64,000 bases of DNA. Origin: Corallococcus interemptor (lineage in GTDB: Bacteria > Myxococcota > Myxococcia > Myxococcales > Myxococcaceae). Under the pieces are notes generated by a model. It was given only the letters and a program-made list of their open reading frames with translations, ran no database searches and was not told the origin of the DNA. The stretch is from contig NZ_RAWM01000003.1 of assembly GCF_003668875.1 (NCBI RefSeq), positions 85,943-149,942 on the forward strand, in the 5' to 3' direction. A program made the translations under genes and the position numbers. Below are positions 28,309-39,281 of the stretch, in pieces. Within the stretch, counting starts at the first letter, position 1. Every line of letters starts with the position of its first letter.

Positions 28309-28713
28309 CTAGCGGGACTCGGAGGCGCTGATGCGCGCGGCCTCGCGGCGCACCGCGGCCTGCTCCAGCGCGTAGCGCGCGTCCGCGCTGTTCAGGTCCT
28401 TGAGGCGCGCCTGGGCCTCTTCCATGCGGCGGCGGGCACCCGCGACGTCGATGCCGTTGACGTGCTCGGCGGCGTCCGCCAGCACCAGCACCTTGTCGTT
28501 GCTCACCTCCACGAAGCCACCGGCCACGAAGTAGCGGTCCTGCTTGCCCGCCTCGATGAGGGTCAGCGTGCCCGGCTCCACCAGCGACAGGAACGGCGTG
28601 TGGCCGGGACGCACGCCGAACAGGCCCTCGCCGCCCGGCACGATGGCCTCGTCGGCCTGCACGGACAGGATGCGCTTCTCGGGGGTGACGATCTCGACAG
28701 TCAGCTTGGCCAT
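28309..28713 (-). CDS. atpC: ATP synthase F1 subunit epsilon
   Basis: 134 residues. The N-terminal beta-barrel begins MAKLTVEIVTPEKRILSVQADEAIVPGGEGLFGVRPGHTPFLSLVEPGTLTL, the standard epsilon opening. The C-terminal helical hairpin carries RRRMEEAQARLKDLNSADARYALEQAAVRREAARI. The subunit is part of the central stalk and regulates ATPase activity. It lies last in the minus-strand atp cluster, after an unexpected secreted-protein gene, and is followed by a strong terminator. Confidence 0.95.
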   Translation of the reverse strand: MAKLTVEIVTPEKRILSVQADEAIVPGGEGLFGVRPGHTPFLSLVEPGTLTLIEAGKQDRYFVAGGFVEVSNDKVLVLADAAEHVNGIDVAGARRRMEEAQARLKDLNSADARYALEQAAVRREAARISASESR

Positions 28714-28742
28714 GAAGGTCCTCGTGCTACCGCACTACCGCA

Positions 28743-29300
28743 TCAGAAAGTCAGCCGCTGGGTCTGCGCGCCCACCGGCTCGAACTCCAACACCCCGGCG
28801 TCCGTCAGGCGCGGGCCCTTGCCCGGGATGCCCAGCGTGCCCTCCAGCCACTTGAGGTGGTGGGCCAGCTGCCGCACCTCCGGCAGCTGCTTCGTCGTCA
28901 TCAGCTCCGTCAGCCGCCGCTCCTGGAGCTTCTGCCCGGTGCGGTCGAACTGGGCCGCCACCATCACCCGCGCCCACGCCAGGCTGCTGCCCTTCGCCTT
29001 CTTCTTGCCCTTGCTGGGGGGCGGCTTGCCCTTCTCCACCAGCGGGTAGAGCACCCAGACCTTCTCCCCGTCGTTGGACGCGAAGTAGAGGTCATCCACC
29101 GTCCCCACGCACACGTCCGCCGACCAGAGGGGCCCGTTCTCCTTGAGCATCTCCAGCCGGCACTTCCCCACGCCCACGTCCACCATGCGGACGCTGTACA
29201 GCCCGTTCGCGCTCACCCGTGCCCGGCTGCCGCGCTCCTCCGCCAGGGCGGAAGGCGCGGCACCACAGAGCAGCAGGGCGAGCGCGACGGTCAGGCGCAT
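28743..29300 (-). CDS. secreted protein gene inserted between atpD and atpC
   Basis: 185 residues with a signal peptide (MRLTVALALLLCGAAPSALA|EE). The mature part includes SANGLYSVRMVDVGVGKCRLEMLKENGPLWSADVCVGTVDDLYFASNDGEKVWVLYPLV, a beta-rich, propeller-like run of strands with two Cys. A Lys/Pro segment GKPPPSKGKKKAKG and a helical C-terminal part follow. No catalytic motif is visible. The ATG lies seven bases after the atpD stop and the gene ends 29 bases before atpC, so it is surely co-transcribed with ATP synthase. I do not recognise it. It could be a periplasmic factor or simply a gene that came to sit in the operon. Confidence 0.72.
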   Translation of the reverse strand: MRLTVALALLLCGAAPSALAEERGSRARVSANGLYSVRMVDVGVGKCRLEMLKENGPLWSADVCVGTVDDLYFASNDGEKVWVLYPLVEKGKPPPSKGKKKAKGSSLAWARVMVAAQFDRTGQKLQERRLTELMTTKQLPEVRQLAHHLKWLEGTLGIPGKGPRLTDAGVLEFEPVGAQTQRLTF

Positions 29301-29307
29301 GGGAGGT

Positions 29308-31968
<2,661 letters not shown>

Positions 31969-32231
31969 GGACCGGAAACTCCTCGTAAGACGTGCGGCGC
32001 GCGCCCCGTGACAGCCCGGGCTGGCCTTAAGGGACGGCGGGCCCCCTATATAGGCGGGGCCGGGGCCGGTCAACGGCGGGGTGCCCGGATGGGGCCCGGC
32101 GGCAGCCCCCCGCCACCGCCGTCCAGGGGCCGGGCGGGCGTGAACAGTTCCCGCTTCCCGGCCGCCCGTGGTGCTTTCCGAGCGGGGGGCGCCGGAAGAG
32201 AATGGCCCCTTCCGACTGTTGCGCGAGGTCC

Positions 32232-32879
32232 ATGAAGGCTGGCGGCACGACCAGGGTGTGGGTACGCAGGGGCCTGGGGCTGCTCGGGCTGGCCCTGGCC
32301 GTCGTGTTGGGCCTGTCCCACTTCGTGCGCCTTCGCTACCAGGGCCGCATCGTGCCGCTGGCGGGGGCGCCGGAGGCCCCGGTGGCCCTGGTGTTCGGGG
32401 CGGGGCTGGCGCCGGGCGCGGTGCCGTCGCCGGTGCTGGCGCAGCGGCTGGACGCGGCCATCGTGCTGTGGCGGCAGGGCAAGGTGCGGTCGCTGCTGGT
32501 GAGCGGGGACAACTCGGCGCCCTTCCACAACGAGACGCGGGCCATGCGGCGCTACCTGTTGGAGCGCGGGGTGCCGGAGGACGCGGTGCTGGGGGACGAG
32601 GCGGGGCTGTCCACCTATGACAGCTGCCTGCGGGCGCACTCGGTGTTCGGCGCGGACCGGGCGGTGCTCGTCACGCAGCGCTTCCACCTGTCGCGGGCGC
32701 TCTTCATCGCGAACTCGGTGGGCATCGACGCGTGGGGCGTGGCGGCGGACGAGGGACGGCCGACCCCCTGGCGCTACACGGTGCGCGAGACGCTCTCCCG
32801 GGTGCTGGCGCTGGGGATGGTGCTGTTCGAGGTGAAGCCCGGCAGCCCTGACGGCCAGCCGGCGACGGCTCCCCGCTGA
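32232..32879 (+). CDS. YdcF/SanA/ElyC-family (DUF218) membrane protein
   Basis: 215 residues. One N-terminal membrane helix ([18 protein letters not shown]) is followed by the DUF218 fold. It opens [44 protein letters not shown], with the family RLDAA and LLVSG blocks, and continues with [35 protein letters not shown], the conserved TxRFHLxRA. Members such as SanA and ElyC influence envelope permeability and wall precursor handling. The enzyme activity is not settled. The ATG follows GAGGTCC closely. It appears to be transcribed alone. Confidence 0.87.
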   Translation: MKAGGTTRVWVRRGLGLLGLALAVVLGLSHFVRLRYQGRIVPLAGAPEAPVALVFGAGLAPGAVPSPVLAQRLDAAIVLWRQGKVRSLLVSGDNSAPFHNETRAMRRYLLERGVPEDAVLGDEAGLSTYDSCLRAHSVFGADRAVLVTQRFHLSRALFIANSVGIDAWGVAADEGRPTPWRYTVRETLSRVLALGMVLFEVKPGSPDGQPATAPR

Positions 32880-32993
32880 ACGGGGCTGGGCCCGCCAGGC
32901 AGGCGTGCGGCGTCCATTGCCGCTGCCGTCCGGGGGGCTCATTTTCGTGGGGACACGGAAGCGTTTCTCAACCGTCCCTGTCGAGGAGACCCC

Positions 32994-33266
32994 ATGAAGT
33001 TCAACAAGCTCGGAGACGAGGATGTGGGCGAGTCCACCTCGCTGCGCCACCGGAACCCGGACACCGGCGAGGAGGAGATCAACATCTCTGACCAGGACCT
33101 GGCGCTGTCGCCGCCCATGGAGGAGGAGGCGGATGCGCGGGACATCCTGCCGGATCAGATCCAGCGCTTCGGCAGGGAAGATGAGGAAGAGGAGCGCGAG
33201 CTGACCGCGCAGCCCGACGAGCCCGGCCTCCGCGCGCAGTCGCCGGACCTGCTGCCCGAGGGGTAG
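32994..33266 (+). CDS. small acidic hypothetical protein
   Basis: 90 residues, rich in Asp and Glu (about a third), with no signal or membrane part. Segments such as NPDTGEEEINISDQDLALSPPMEEEADARDILPDQIQRFGREDEEEERELTAQPDEPG suggest a largely disordered protein. GAGGAGACCCC precedes the ATG, a good ribosome site. I do not recognise it. A strongly acidic small protein beside a gene with a basic, nucleic-acid-binding tail (33368-34759) is suggestive but is not proof of interaction. Confidence 0.7.
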   Translation: MKFNKLGDEDVGESTSLRHRNPDTGEEEINISDQDLALSPPMEEEADARDILPDQIQRFGREDEEEERELTAQPDEPGLRAQSPDLLPEG

Positions 33267-33280
33267 CTGGGACCGTGGCG

Positions 33281-33325
33281 AAAAACAGGGCGCGTCCCCG
33301 TGGGTGGGACGCGCCCCGTGTTTTT
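33281..33325. terminator. bidirectional terminator between convergent genes
   Basis: AAAAACAGGGCGCGTCCC (33281-33298) pairs almost perfectly with the segment 33306-33325, which ends in TTTTT. The A-run at the start and T-run at the end serve both strands. It closes the small acidic gene on the plus strand and the SUKH gene on the minus strand. Confidence 0.88.
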
Positions 33326-33367
33326 CCCAGGTGGAGCCTCCCGGGGGAGGCCGTCCACCCATGAGGC

Positions 33368-34759
33368 TCAGGACCGGCGGCGTGAGGACTTCTTCGCCGC
33401 GGCCTTGCCCGTGGCCTTCTTCGCGGTGGCGCCCTTCTTGGCCGTGGCCTTCTTCGCGGCTCCACGCGCGGGCGCGGCCTTCTTCGCGGCAGCACCGCCC
33501 TTCTTCGCGGCGCCCTTCTTCGCGGTGGCGCCCTTCTTGGCCGTGGCCTTCTTCGCGGCAGCACCGCGCTTCTGAACCGCGCCCTTCGGGGCAGCACCCT
33601 TCTTGGCAGCAGCGCCCTTCTTCGCGGCGGGGCCCTTCGCAGCAGCGCCCTTCTTCGCGGCAGCGCCCTTCGCAGCAGTGCCCTTCTTCGCGGCAGCGCC
33701 CTTCTTCGCGGCAGCGCCCTTCGCAGAAGCGCTCTTCTTCGCGGCAGCGCCCTTCGCGGCGGACTTCGTCGCGGCAGCGCCCTTCGAAGCAGCACCCTTC
33801 TTCGCGGTGGTGCCCTTCGCGGCCCCACGTGCGGGCGCAGCTGCGGCAGCGCCCTCCTTCGCGGCGGCCTTGCCCGTGGCCTTCTTCGCGGCGCTCTTCC
33901 GGGCGGGCTCGGCGGGCTCGGACGGTACTTCCGTGACGGCCTTCTCGCGACGGGCCTTCTTCACGGCGGGGCGCTTCGGCTCGGGCTCCTCGAACAGCTC
34001 CTCCTGCTCGGGGGCCTCCTCTTCGGCGGACTCGGCCTCTTCTTCACCTTCACCGGTGTCCTCGGCCAGCTCCTCCTCCAGCTCCTCCTCGCTGGACACC
34101 TCGGCCTCCTCGTCCTCCGCCGCGTCACGGGCCAGGGCGGACAGGCCGCTCGCGTAGTCAGCGCCACGGCTCTCGGAGGTCTCCACCTCCTCGTCCTCCA
34201 GCGCCTGCGCGGCCGCTCCGGACAGCGCGCCCTGGAGCACGGCGTTCATCGCCCGCGCGAAGGTCCGCTCCCCGAAGGTCTCCTTCTCCTCCACGGGCGG
34301 AATCAGCACCTCCAGCATGTCCTTGAGCGCGCGGTACAGCCGCATCTCCTTCTTCTCACCGTCCCAGGTGCCGAAGACCCAATCCTCCCCGGCCAGCGCG
34401 TCCACCCAGCCGGGCAGCGGACCTCCACCGTCCCCCTGCTCCTCCATCGCGGACTTGCGCGCGACGAACAGGTGCCGGTGCGCGCCCTTCAACCCGAAGC
34501 GCCATACGCCCGCGGCGGGCAGCCCCACCACCATCAGCCGGCTCTTCTCCAGGACGCTGGGCTCACCCTCGCCGCCACGCAGCGGGTACAGCCGCACCTC
34601 GCCCTGGAACTCACCGCCGTCCAGCGCCCGGTACAGGTCCGCCAGGTCCTCGGGGAATGGGACGCCGCACTCCGTCTCCGCGCGGCGGACCTCCTCCGCC
34701 TGCACACCCTCCGAGGGCGCCTTCGCCGACTTGCGCAGTGCCTCCAACCACTCGTGCAT
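33368..34759 (-). CDS. SUKH (SMI1/KNR4) protein with acidic middle and histone H1-like tail
   Basis: 463 residues in three parts. Residues about 1-165 read as a SUKH-1 fold (EECGVPFPEDLADLYRALDGGEF-like segment with its Phe-Pro-x-Asp-Leu, then VRLYPL, WRFG and GWVDALAGEDWVFGTWDG). Residues about 180-275 are acidic (runs of EEELEEELAED, EEEAPEQEELFEEPEP). Residues about 280-463 are a low-complexity tail of AAAKK, KKGAA and KKATAKKGATA units ending KSSRRRS, very like histone H1/HC1-type DNA-binding tails. SUKH domains are known mainly as immunity modules against toxins. The H1-like tail suggests nucleoid or RNA binding. I know of no named protein with this whole plan. The ATG (34757-34759) follows GGAGGGGTC. 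It stands alone, with a strong terminator downstream. Confidence 0.82.
   Translation of the reverse strand: MHEWLEALRKSAKAPSEGVQAEEVRRAETECGVPFPEDLADLYRALDGGEFQGEVRLYPLRGGEGEPSVLEKSRLMVVGLPAAGVWRFGLKGAHRHLFVARKSAMEEQGDGGGPLPGWVDALAGEDWVFGTWDGEKKEMRLYRALKDMLEVLIPPVEEKETFGERTFARAMNAVLQGALSGAAAQALEDEEVETSESRGADYASGLSALARDAAEDEEAEVSSEEELEEELAEDTGEGEEEAESAEEEAPEQEELFEEPEPKRPAVKKARREKAVTEVPSEPAEPARKSAAKKATGKAAAKEGAAAAAPARGAAKGTTAKKGAASKGAAATKSAAKGAAAKKSASAKGAAAKKGAAAKKGTAAKGAAAKKGAAAKGPAAKKGAAAKKGAAPKGAVQKRGAAAKKATAKKGATAKKGAAKKGGAAAKKAAPARGAAKKATAKKGATAKKATGKAAAKKSSRRRS
33400..33900. repeat. degenerate tandem DNA repeat coding the Lys/Ala-rich tail
   Basis: On the plus strand the unit is close to CCCTTCTTCGCGGCAGCG (18 bases), repeated with variants about two dozen times. 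It encodes AAAKKG-type hexapeptides on the minus strand. Repeats of this kind change copy number easily, so tail length may vary between strains. Confidence 0.85.
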
Positions 34760-34973
34760 GACCCCTCCACGACATCGACAGCCACCAGGGCTCGCACCTT
34801 ACGGCGCCTTGGGCCCCGGTGAGCAGTGTGCATGTCGGGTTTCGTCCACCCGACGCCCTGTAGACATATCTGGACAACCTGACACGCCCGCCCCCTCCAT
34901 CCCTCCCGGCCGCCTGCCCCCGGGCCTGGCAACCCGGATGGAAGCCCGGCCCCCCGGGCGTTAGGAAGGCCCC

Positions 34974-35333
34974 ATGGCGCATCCCGTAAGCATCGAGGCG
35001 ACGACCGAGACCTTCGACTCGCTCGTCATGGCCCCCCGCGACGAGCTGGTGGTGGTGGACTTCTGGGGTCCCGGCTGTCCCAACTGCGACATCTACGCGG
35101 CCGCCGAACCGGACCTCCTCAAGGAGCTGGACGGCGCCCCCATGCGCGTCGTCAAGGTCAACGCCTACGAGCACGAGGCCCTGGCCACCCGCTTCGGCCT
35201 CTTCGGCATCCCCACCTTCCTCCTGTTCCGCAACGGGAAGCTCCTGGGGAAGATGAGCCAGTACTACGGCAAGCCGTACTTCCTGGGCGTCATCCGGGAC
35301 CACCTGCCCGGCGGAGCCAAGGCCCAGGCCTGA
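34974..35333 (+). CDS. thioredoxin-family protein
   Basis: 119 residues, one thioredoxin fold. The active site is WGPGCPNC near residues 31-38: CPNC replaces the classical CGPC, with Trp retained. The cis-Pro follows in FGIPTFLLF. It has no signal peptide, so it works in the cytoplasm as a disulfide reductase or redox partner. The CPNC dipeptide should shift the redox potential compared with thioredoxin 1 (family knowledge). The frame starts at ATG shortly after GGAAGGCCCC. Convergent with the ABC exporter, eight bases apart. Confidence 0.93.
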   Translation: MAHPVSIEATTETFDSLVMAPRDELVVVDFWGPGCPNCDIYAAAEPDLLKELDGAPMRVVKVNAYEHEALATRFGLFGIPTFLLFRNGKLLGKMSQYYGKPYFLGVIRDHLPGGAKAQA

Positions 35334-35341
35334 AGCGCTTT

Positions 35342-37207
35342 TCAGTCCCGGTAGCCGCGCGCCTGCAGCCGGAACAGGTGCGCGTACCGCCCGTCCAGCG
35401 CCATCAGCTCATCGTGGCTGCCCAGCTCCTGCACCGTGCCGTTGTGCAGGACGGCGATCTGATCCGCCATGCGCACCGTGGAGAAGCGGTGCGAAATCAC
35501 GATGGCGATGCGGTCCGCGGCCAGCGCCTGGAAGCGCTCGAAGAGGGCGTGCTCCGCCTCCGCGTCGATGCTGGCCGTGGGCTCGTCCAGGATGAGCACC
35601 TCCGCGTCGTCGCGCATGAAGGCGCGTGAAACGGCGAGCTTCTGCCACTGGCCGCTGGACAGCTCCTGGCCCTTCTCGAACCAGCCACCCAGCATCGTGT
35701 CGTACTGCGCCGGCAGCGCCGCGATGACGGAGTTGGCCCCGCCCTGCTCCGCCGCCCGTTCGATGCGCGGCCGGTCCTCCAGCGCGGGCACGTGGCCCAG
35801 GCCGATGTTCTCCGACACGCTGAACTGGTAGCGCACGAAGTCCTGGAACACCGCCCCGAAGCGGCTGCGCAAATCGTCCGCGTCCATCCGCGCCGTGTCC
35901 ACGCCGCCGTACAGAATCTGTCCCTCCGTGGGCTCGTACATGCGCAAGAGCAGCTTCACCAGCGTGCTCTTCCCCGCGCCGTTCTCCCCCACCAGCGCCA
36001 GCTTCTGGCCGGGCCGGAGCGTGAGGTTCACGTTGCGCAGCGCCCACGCCTCCTTGCCCGCGTAGCGGAAGGACACGTCGCGCAGTTCGATGGCGTTGGT
36101 GCGTCCTCGCGGCGGGGAGACGGTGGGCAGGGCCCTGGGAGCGCTCGCCACGGTGGGGATCTCCAGGTAGGCGAAGAGGTTGCTCATGAAGAGCGCGTCC
36201 TCGTACATGGAGCCCACGCTGGTGAGGATGCCCTGGAACGCGGCCTGCCCCTGCCGGAACACGGACAGGTACAGCACCATGTCGCCCACGGAGATGCTGG
36301 CGGACGCGGCGCGGTTGGCCACGAAGAGGTAGCAGCCGTAGAAGGCCGCCAGCGACACCAGGCCCAGCCCCAGGCCCCACGCCATGCGCTTGCGCGCGAG
36401 CGCCCGGTCCTCCGAGAAGAACTTCTGGAACAGCTCGCGGTAGCGCCCCAGCACCAGCGGCCCCAACCCGAAGAGCTTCACCTCCTTCACGGTGCTGTCA
36501 CGCGTGAGGATCCACTCCAGGTAGTTGAGCTTGCGGCCCTCCGGCGCGCGCCACGAGTACAGCCGGAAGCCCTCCGCGGCCAGGCGCGCCTCCGCGAGGA
36601 ACGCGGGCACGGACGCGAGCAGCAGCACCGCCACGCTCCACGGCGACAGCGCCACCAGCAGCACCGCGTACGTGGACAGGGTGATGACGTTGCGCACGAT
36701 GCTGAACGCCTGCATCACCAGCGACAGCGGGCGCGCGTTCGCCTCGCGCCGCGCGTTCTGCATCTTGTCGTAGGTGTCCGAGTCCTCGAAGTGCCAGAGG
36801 TCCAGCTCCAGCGCCTTCTGCAGGATGCGCTCGCTGAGCAGGTTGCCCAGGTGCGCGCGCAACAGGTCCTTGGTGAGCGTGAGGGCCCGGTCCACCACGG
36901 ACGAGGCGATCATCAGCCCGAACTCCGTGGCCACCAGCCCCAGCACGCGCGAGTGCGCCTCCGCGTCGCCCTTCGCCGCGGCCACCACCGTGTCCACGAT
37001 GAGCTTGCCCACCCACGCGATGGCCGCCGGCAGCACCGCGGCCACCAGCGTGAGCGCGCCCAGCACCACCGCGCCCCGGGGGCTCGCCCGCCAGAAGAGG
37101 CGGAAGGTGCCCGGCAGCTGCTTGAAGAGGACGCCCGCGTTCTTCAGGCGGGCGCGGAATGAAGTCGGCGTTGGGGGTGGAGGACGTGGCAAGGTGCCGC
37201 CCCTCAT
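35342..37207 (-). CDS. ABC exporter, fused membrane and ATPase domains
   Basis: 621 residues. The N-terminal membrane domain has about six helices at residues 40-335 (AVVLGALTLVAAVLPAAIAWVG, GLMIASSVV and others). The C-terminal nucleotide-binding domain has Walker A GENGAGKST near 412, signature LSSGQWQKLAVSRA near 515, Walker B AEVLILDEPTASID near 540 and the switch His in IVISHRFSTV. The signature reads LSSGQ with the final WQKL helix, which is standard. Half-transporters like this work as homodimers exporting lipids, peptides or drugs; the cargo is not evident. It has no partner gene directly adjacent. Confidence 0.92.
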   Translation of the reverse strand: MRGGTLPRPPPPTPTSFRARLKNAGVLFKQLPGTFRLFWRASPRGAVVLGALTLVAAVLPAAIAWVGKLIVDTVVAAAKGDAEAHSRVLGLVATEFGLMIASSVVDRALTLTKDLLRAHLGNLLSERILQKALELDLWHFEDSDTYDKMQNARREANARPLSLVMQAFSIVRNVITLSTYAVLLVALSPWSVAVLLLASVPAFLAEARLAAEGFRLYSWRAPEGRKLNYLEWILTRDSTVKEVKLFGLGPLVLGRYRELFQKFFSEDRALARKRMAWGLGLGLVSLAAFYGCYLFVANRAASASISVGDMVLYLSVFRQGQAAFQGILTSVGSMYEDALFMSNLFAYLEIPTVASAPRALPTVSPPRGRTNAIELRDVSFRYAGKEAWALRNVNLTLRPGQKLALVGENGAGKSTLVKLLLRMYEPTEGQILYGGVDTARMDADDLRSRFGAVFQDFVRYQFSVSENIGLGHVPALEDRPRIERAAEQGGANSVIAALPAQYDTMLGGWFEKGQELSSGQWQKLAVSRAFMRDDAEVLILDEPTASIDAEAEHALFERFQALAADRIAIVISHRFSTVRMADQIAVLHNGTVQELGSHDELMALDGRYAHLFRLQARGYRD

Positions 37208-37244
37208 AACGCCCCGGCGCCCATCGCGCTGGACTTCCCTGCTT

Positions 37245-38213
37245 TCAGGACGCCGGCGTGCCGTGGCCGTCCGGCAGGGCGGTGGACGGGGCGGCGTGCC
37301 GGGAGATGAGCACGTCGCAGCGCGAGTTTCGCAGCACGCCCTCGCTCAGCGCGGAGCGCGGATTCGCGGTGGTCATGCCCAGCGTCAGCAGGTCCGCTTC
37401 GCGCTCATGGGCCTCCGCGAGGATGCACTCGCGCGGGTCCCCGAAGCGCAGGCGGCTCTCCAGCACGCGGCCCGTCTCGCGGTACGGCGCCAGGAAGCGC
37501 CCGAGCGCCCTGCGGGCCGCATCCTCCGCCTCCTGCCGCAGCCGCAGCTGCTGCGCCATGGGGGCGTCCTGGCGGCGCTGGGCCTCCTCCGCCTCGCGCA
37601 GGTCCACCACGTGCAGCACCTCGATGGGCGTCGACGGCGGACACAGGCGCATCGTCAGCTCCAGCCCCCGGCGGGACTCGCGCGAGAAGTTCACCGCGAC
37701 GAGCGGCCGGTGGTAGACGCGGCCCGGGTGCGGCATCACCACCAGCACGGACGCGTCCACCTCCCTCACCAGCCGCATCACCATGCAGTCGTCCGGCAGC
37801 GGCGTCAGCGCGGGGCTCGGGTGCGGCCGGCCCACCACCAGCACCTCCACGCCCTGGTCCTTGGCCAGCTCCGCCGCCTCGTGGGGCGCGTCACCGGTGC
37901 GCAGCTCCTCGCGCACGTCCACGTCCGGCCGCTGCCGCAGCCGCTTCGCGGCGGACGTCACCGACCGGCGCAGGCACCGCTCGCCGGCCACCGCCCCGTC
38001 CGGGCCCTTGTGGCCGTCCCGCGGCCGGCTCACGTGCAGCACGCTGAAGGCCGCCCCATGCGCCAGCGGGAGCCGGAGCGCGCGGGCCAGCGCGAACTCG
38101 GATTGCAGGGAGAAGTCCAACCCCACCGCCACCCGGCGCAGCCCCCGCTGGCCGCGCGGCAGACCGTCGGTCAGCAGCGGCACGCTCTTTCGGAAAGACA
38201 CGGTTGGCTTCAT
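37245..38213 (-). CDS. universal stress protein with two tandem USP domains
   Basis: 322 residues made of two UspA-like domains of about 150 residues. The first begins RVAVGLDFSLQSEFALARALRLPLAHGAAFSVLHVSRP and the second PLVAVNFSRESRRGLELTMRLCPPSTPIEVLHVVDL. The second ends in LLTLGMTTANPRSALSEGVLRNSRCDVLIS, close to the ATP-binding GxxGxxxxxxxSVxxxVL pattern. However, the Gly-rich loop is partly lost in the first copy, so only one half may bind ATP. Tandem USPs handle stress survival in the cytoplasm. The start follows GGGAGTCGAG. Confidence 0.88.
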   Translation of the reverse strand: MKPTVSFRKSVPLLTDGLPRGQRGLRRVAVGLDFSLQSEFALARALRLPLAHGAAFSVLHVSRPRDGHKGPDGAVAGERCLRRSVTSAAKRLRQRPDVDVREELRTGDAPHEAAELAKDQGVEVLVVGRPHPSPALTPLPDDCMVMRLVREVDASVLVVMPHPGRVYHRPLVAVNFSRESRRGLELTMRLCPPSTPIEVLHVVDLREAEEAQRRQDAPMAQQLRLRQEAEDAARRALGRFLAPYRETGRVLESRLRFGDPRECILAEAHEREADLLTLGMTTANPRSALSEGVLRNSRCDVLISRHAAPSTALPDGHGTPAS

Positions 38214-38587
38214 CTCGACTCCCTTCCGCGCCACCGCGGTGGACGCACCGCATGAATGGGCCTTTCGCTCACGCGGGCCCTCATGGACATACATTCAACG
38301 CGCTGCGTGCGTGTGCCACCCGGATTGGGCAGGCGGGCAGGCCTTCCGTCCTCTGGACGGCGTCCTGTTTCTGTAACGTTTTCAGGGGGACGCACCGCTT
38401 CGTTCAAGGCCCCCGGGGCAGGCGTCCGTCCAGTGCAGGTGTTTCAACGGTTTGTGACGTTCAGCGCGAGACCTTGTGAATGGAGGCCGCTTTCAGCGGC
38501 TCGGCCAGCCCTTTGCAAAGACCTCCGCACGGCTCCTCACGGGGCCATGGGCGGCGGGTCGGACGGCAGGACGCAAGGGAGCGGGAC
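38214..38587. other. 374-base intergenic region
   Basis: Divergent gap between the double USP gene and a small plus-strand gene. GTAACGTTTTCAGGGGG near 38373 and GTTTCAACGGTTTGTGACGTTC near 38441 are short AT-richer patches that may mark promoters. I found no gene and no strong hairpin. Confidence 0.35.
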
Positions 38588-38749
38588 ATGCGCGGGGTCA
38601 TCACCGGACGTGAGGTGGTTGCCAACCTGGGACTCATCTACCGGGAGTTTGGAACAGCCTGTGTGTTGCGCTGTCTGTGGGTGATGGTCAGCGGCAAATC
38701 CACCACCTTCCTGGAGGTGGCGTGTCCCTGCGAAAAGATGCGGCAGTGA
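38588..38749 (+). CDS. 53-residue hypothetical protein
   Basis: MRGVITGREVVANLGLIYREFG opens a 53-residue frame with one short hydrophobic helix in the middle (TACVLRCLWVMV) and three Cys spread through its second half. The ATG follows AAGGGAGCGGGAC, a good ribosome site, and the composition suits this genome. It may be membrane-peripheral. I do not recognise it and cannot exclude that it is a chance frame; the ribosome site and the terminator just after it argue that it is real. Confidence 0.5.
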   Translation: MRGVITGREVVANLGLIYREFGTACVLRCLWVMVSGKSTTFLEVACPCEKMRQ

Positions 38750-38771
38750 GCACGCGCCGCTGAGAACAGTC

Positions 38772-38808
38772 CGGGCCGCGAAGGAAGCACCTGGCTTCCC
38801 GCGGCCCG
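38772..38808. terminator. hairpin between convergent genes
   Basis: CGGGCCGCG..GGAAG pairs with CTTCCCGCGGCCCG around a short loop, 23 bases after the small plus-strand gene and 32 bases before the stop of the minus-strand CsbD gene. It probably serves both. No long T-run. Confidence 0.6.
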
Positions 38809-38839
38809 AACGGTTTCAACGGTGGTGTGGGGTGTACCG

Positions 38840-39049
38840 CTAGCGCTGATACGGATCCGCGTCACCGCGACGCACTTCCTCGCGCTCGTCGGCCTTGTCC
38901 TTGATGGCGTGCTTCACGTCCTCGACCACGCCCTTGACCTTGCCCTTGAGCGTGTCCGCCTTGCCCTCGGCTTCCAGGGAGCGGTCGCCCGTCGCGACAC
39001 CCACGGTCTCCTTCACCTTGCCCTTGGCCTTGTCAGTCCACTCGCCCAT
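38840..39049 (-). CDS. CsbD-family stress protein
   Basis: 69 residues, all helical and charged: MGEWTDKAKGKVKETVGVATGDRSLEAEGKADTLKGKVKGVVEDVKHAIKDKADE. The KGKVKE...GD..LEAEGKAD..KGK pattern is that of CsbD proteins, small general-stress products of unknown mechanism. The start is fixed by AGGAGG seven bases upstream; an earlier frame extension would have no ribosome site. Nested inverted repeats lie just upstream (39079-39103). Confidence 0.93.
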   Translation of the reverse strand: MGEWTDKAKGKVKETVGVATGDRSLEAEGKADTLKGKVKGVVEDVKHAIKDKADEREEVRRGDADPYQR

Positions 39050-39078
39050 GGCGTCCTCCTGACGTCGGTGTGTGAATC

Positions 39079-39103
39079 GTTGTGGAGGACAACGTGCGCA
39101 CGT
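39079..39103. promoter_or_regulatory. nested inverted repeats upstream of csbD-like gene
   Basis: GTTGT-GGAGG-ACAAC (39079-39093) overlaps a perfect 12-base palindrome ACGTGCGCACGT (39092-39103). Both are 30-54 bases upstream of the CsbD start, where a promoter and operator would lie. Candidate stress-regulator site. Confidence 0.4.
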
Positions 39104-39281
39104 CCCATGCGTGCGGCAGGGGCTGGCAGCTCGTCCGCCCGCCCGGCCGCCCTGCTCGGGCCGGGGAGCGAACGCGACAGCCTGGATTGTCAGGCAATGA
39201 ACAGTGCGCGGCGTGAGCCGGAACGGCACACGACCGGCCCGGCCTGGCCGCTACGTCCCTGTTATTCACGGAGCCCCGGGA

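Noticed and set aside
33400..33900. Repeated 18-base units considered as a CRISPR array
   Set aside because: The units are contiguous with no unique spacers and encode Lys/Ala-rich protein in one frame.
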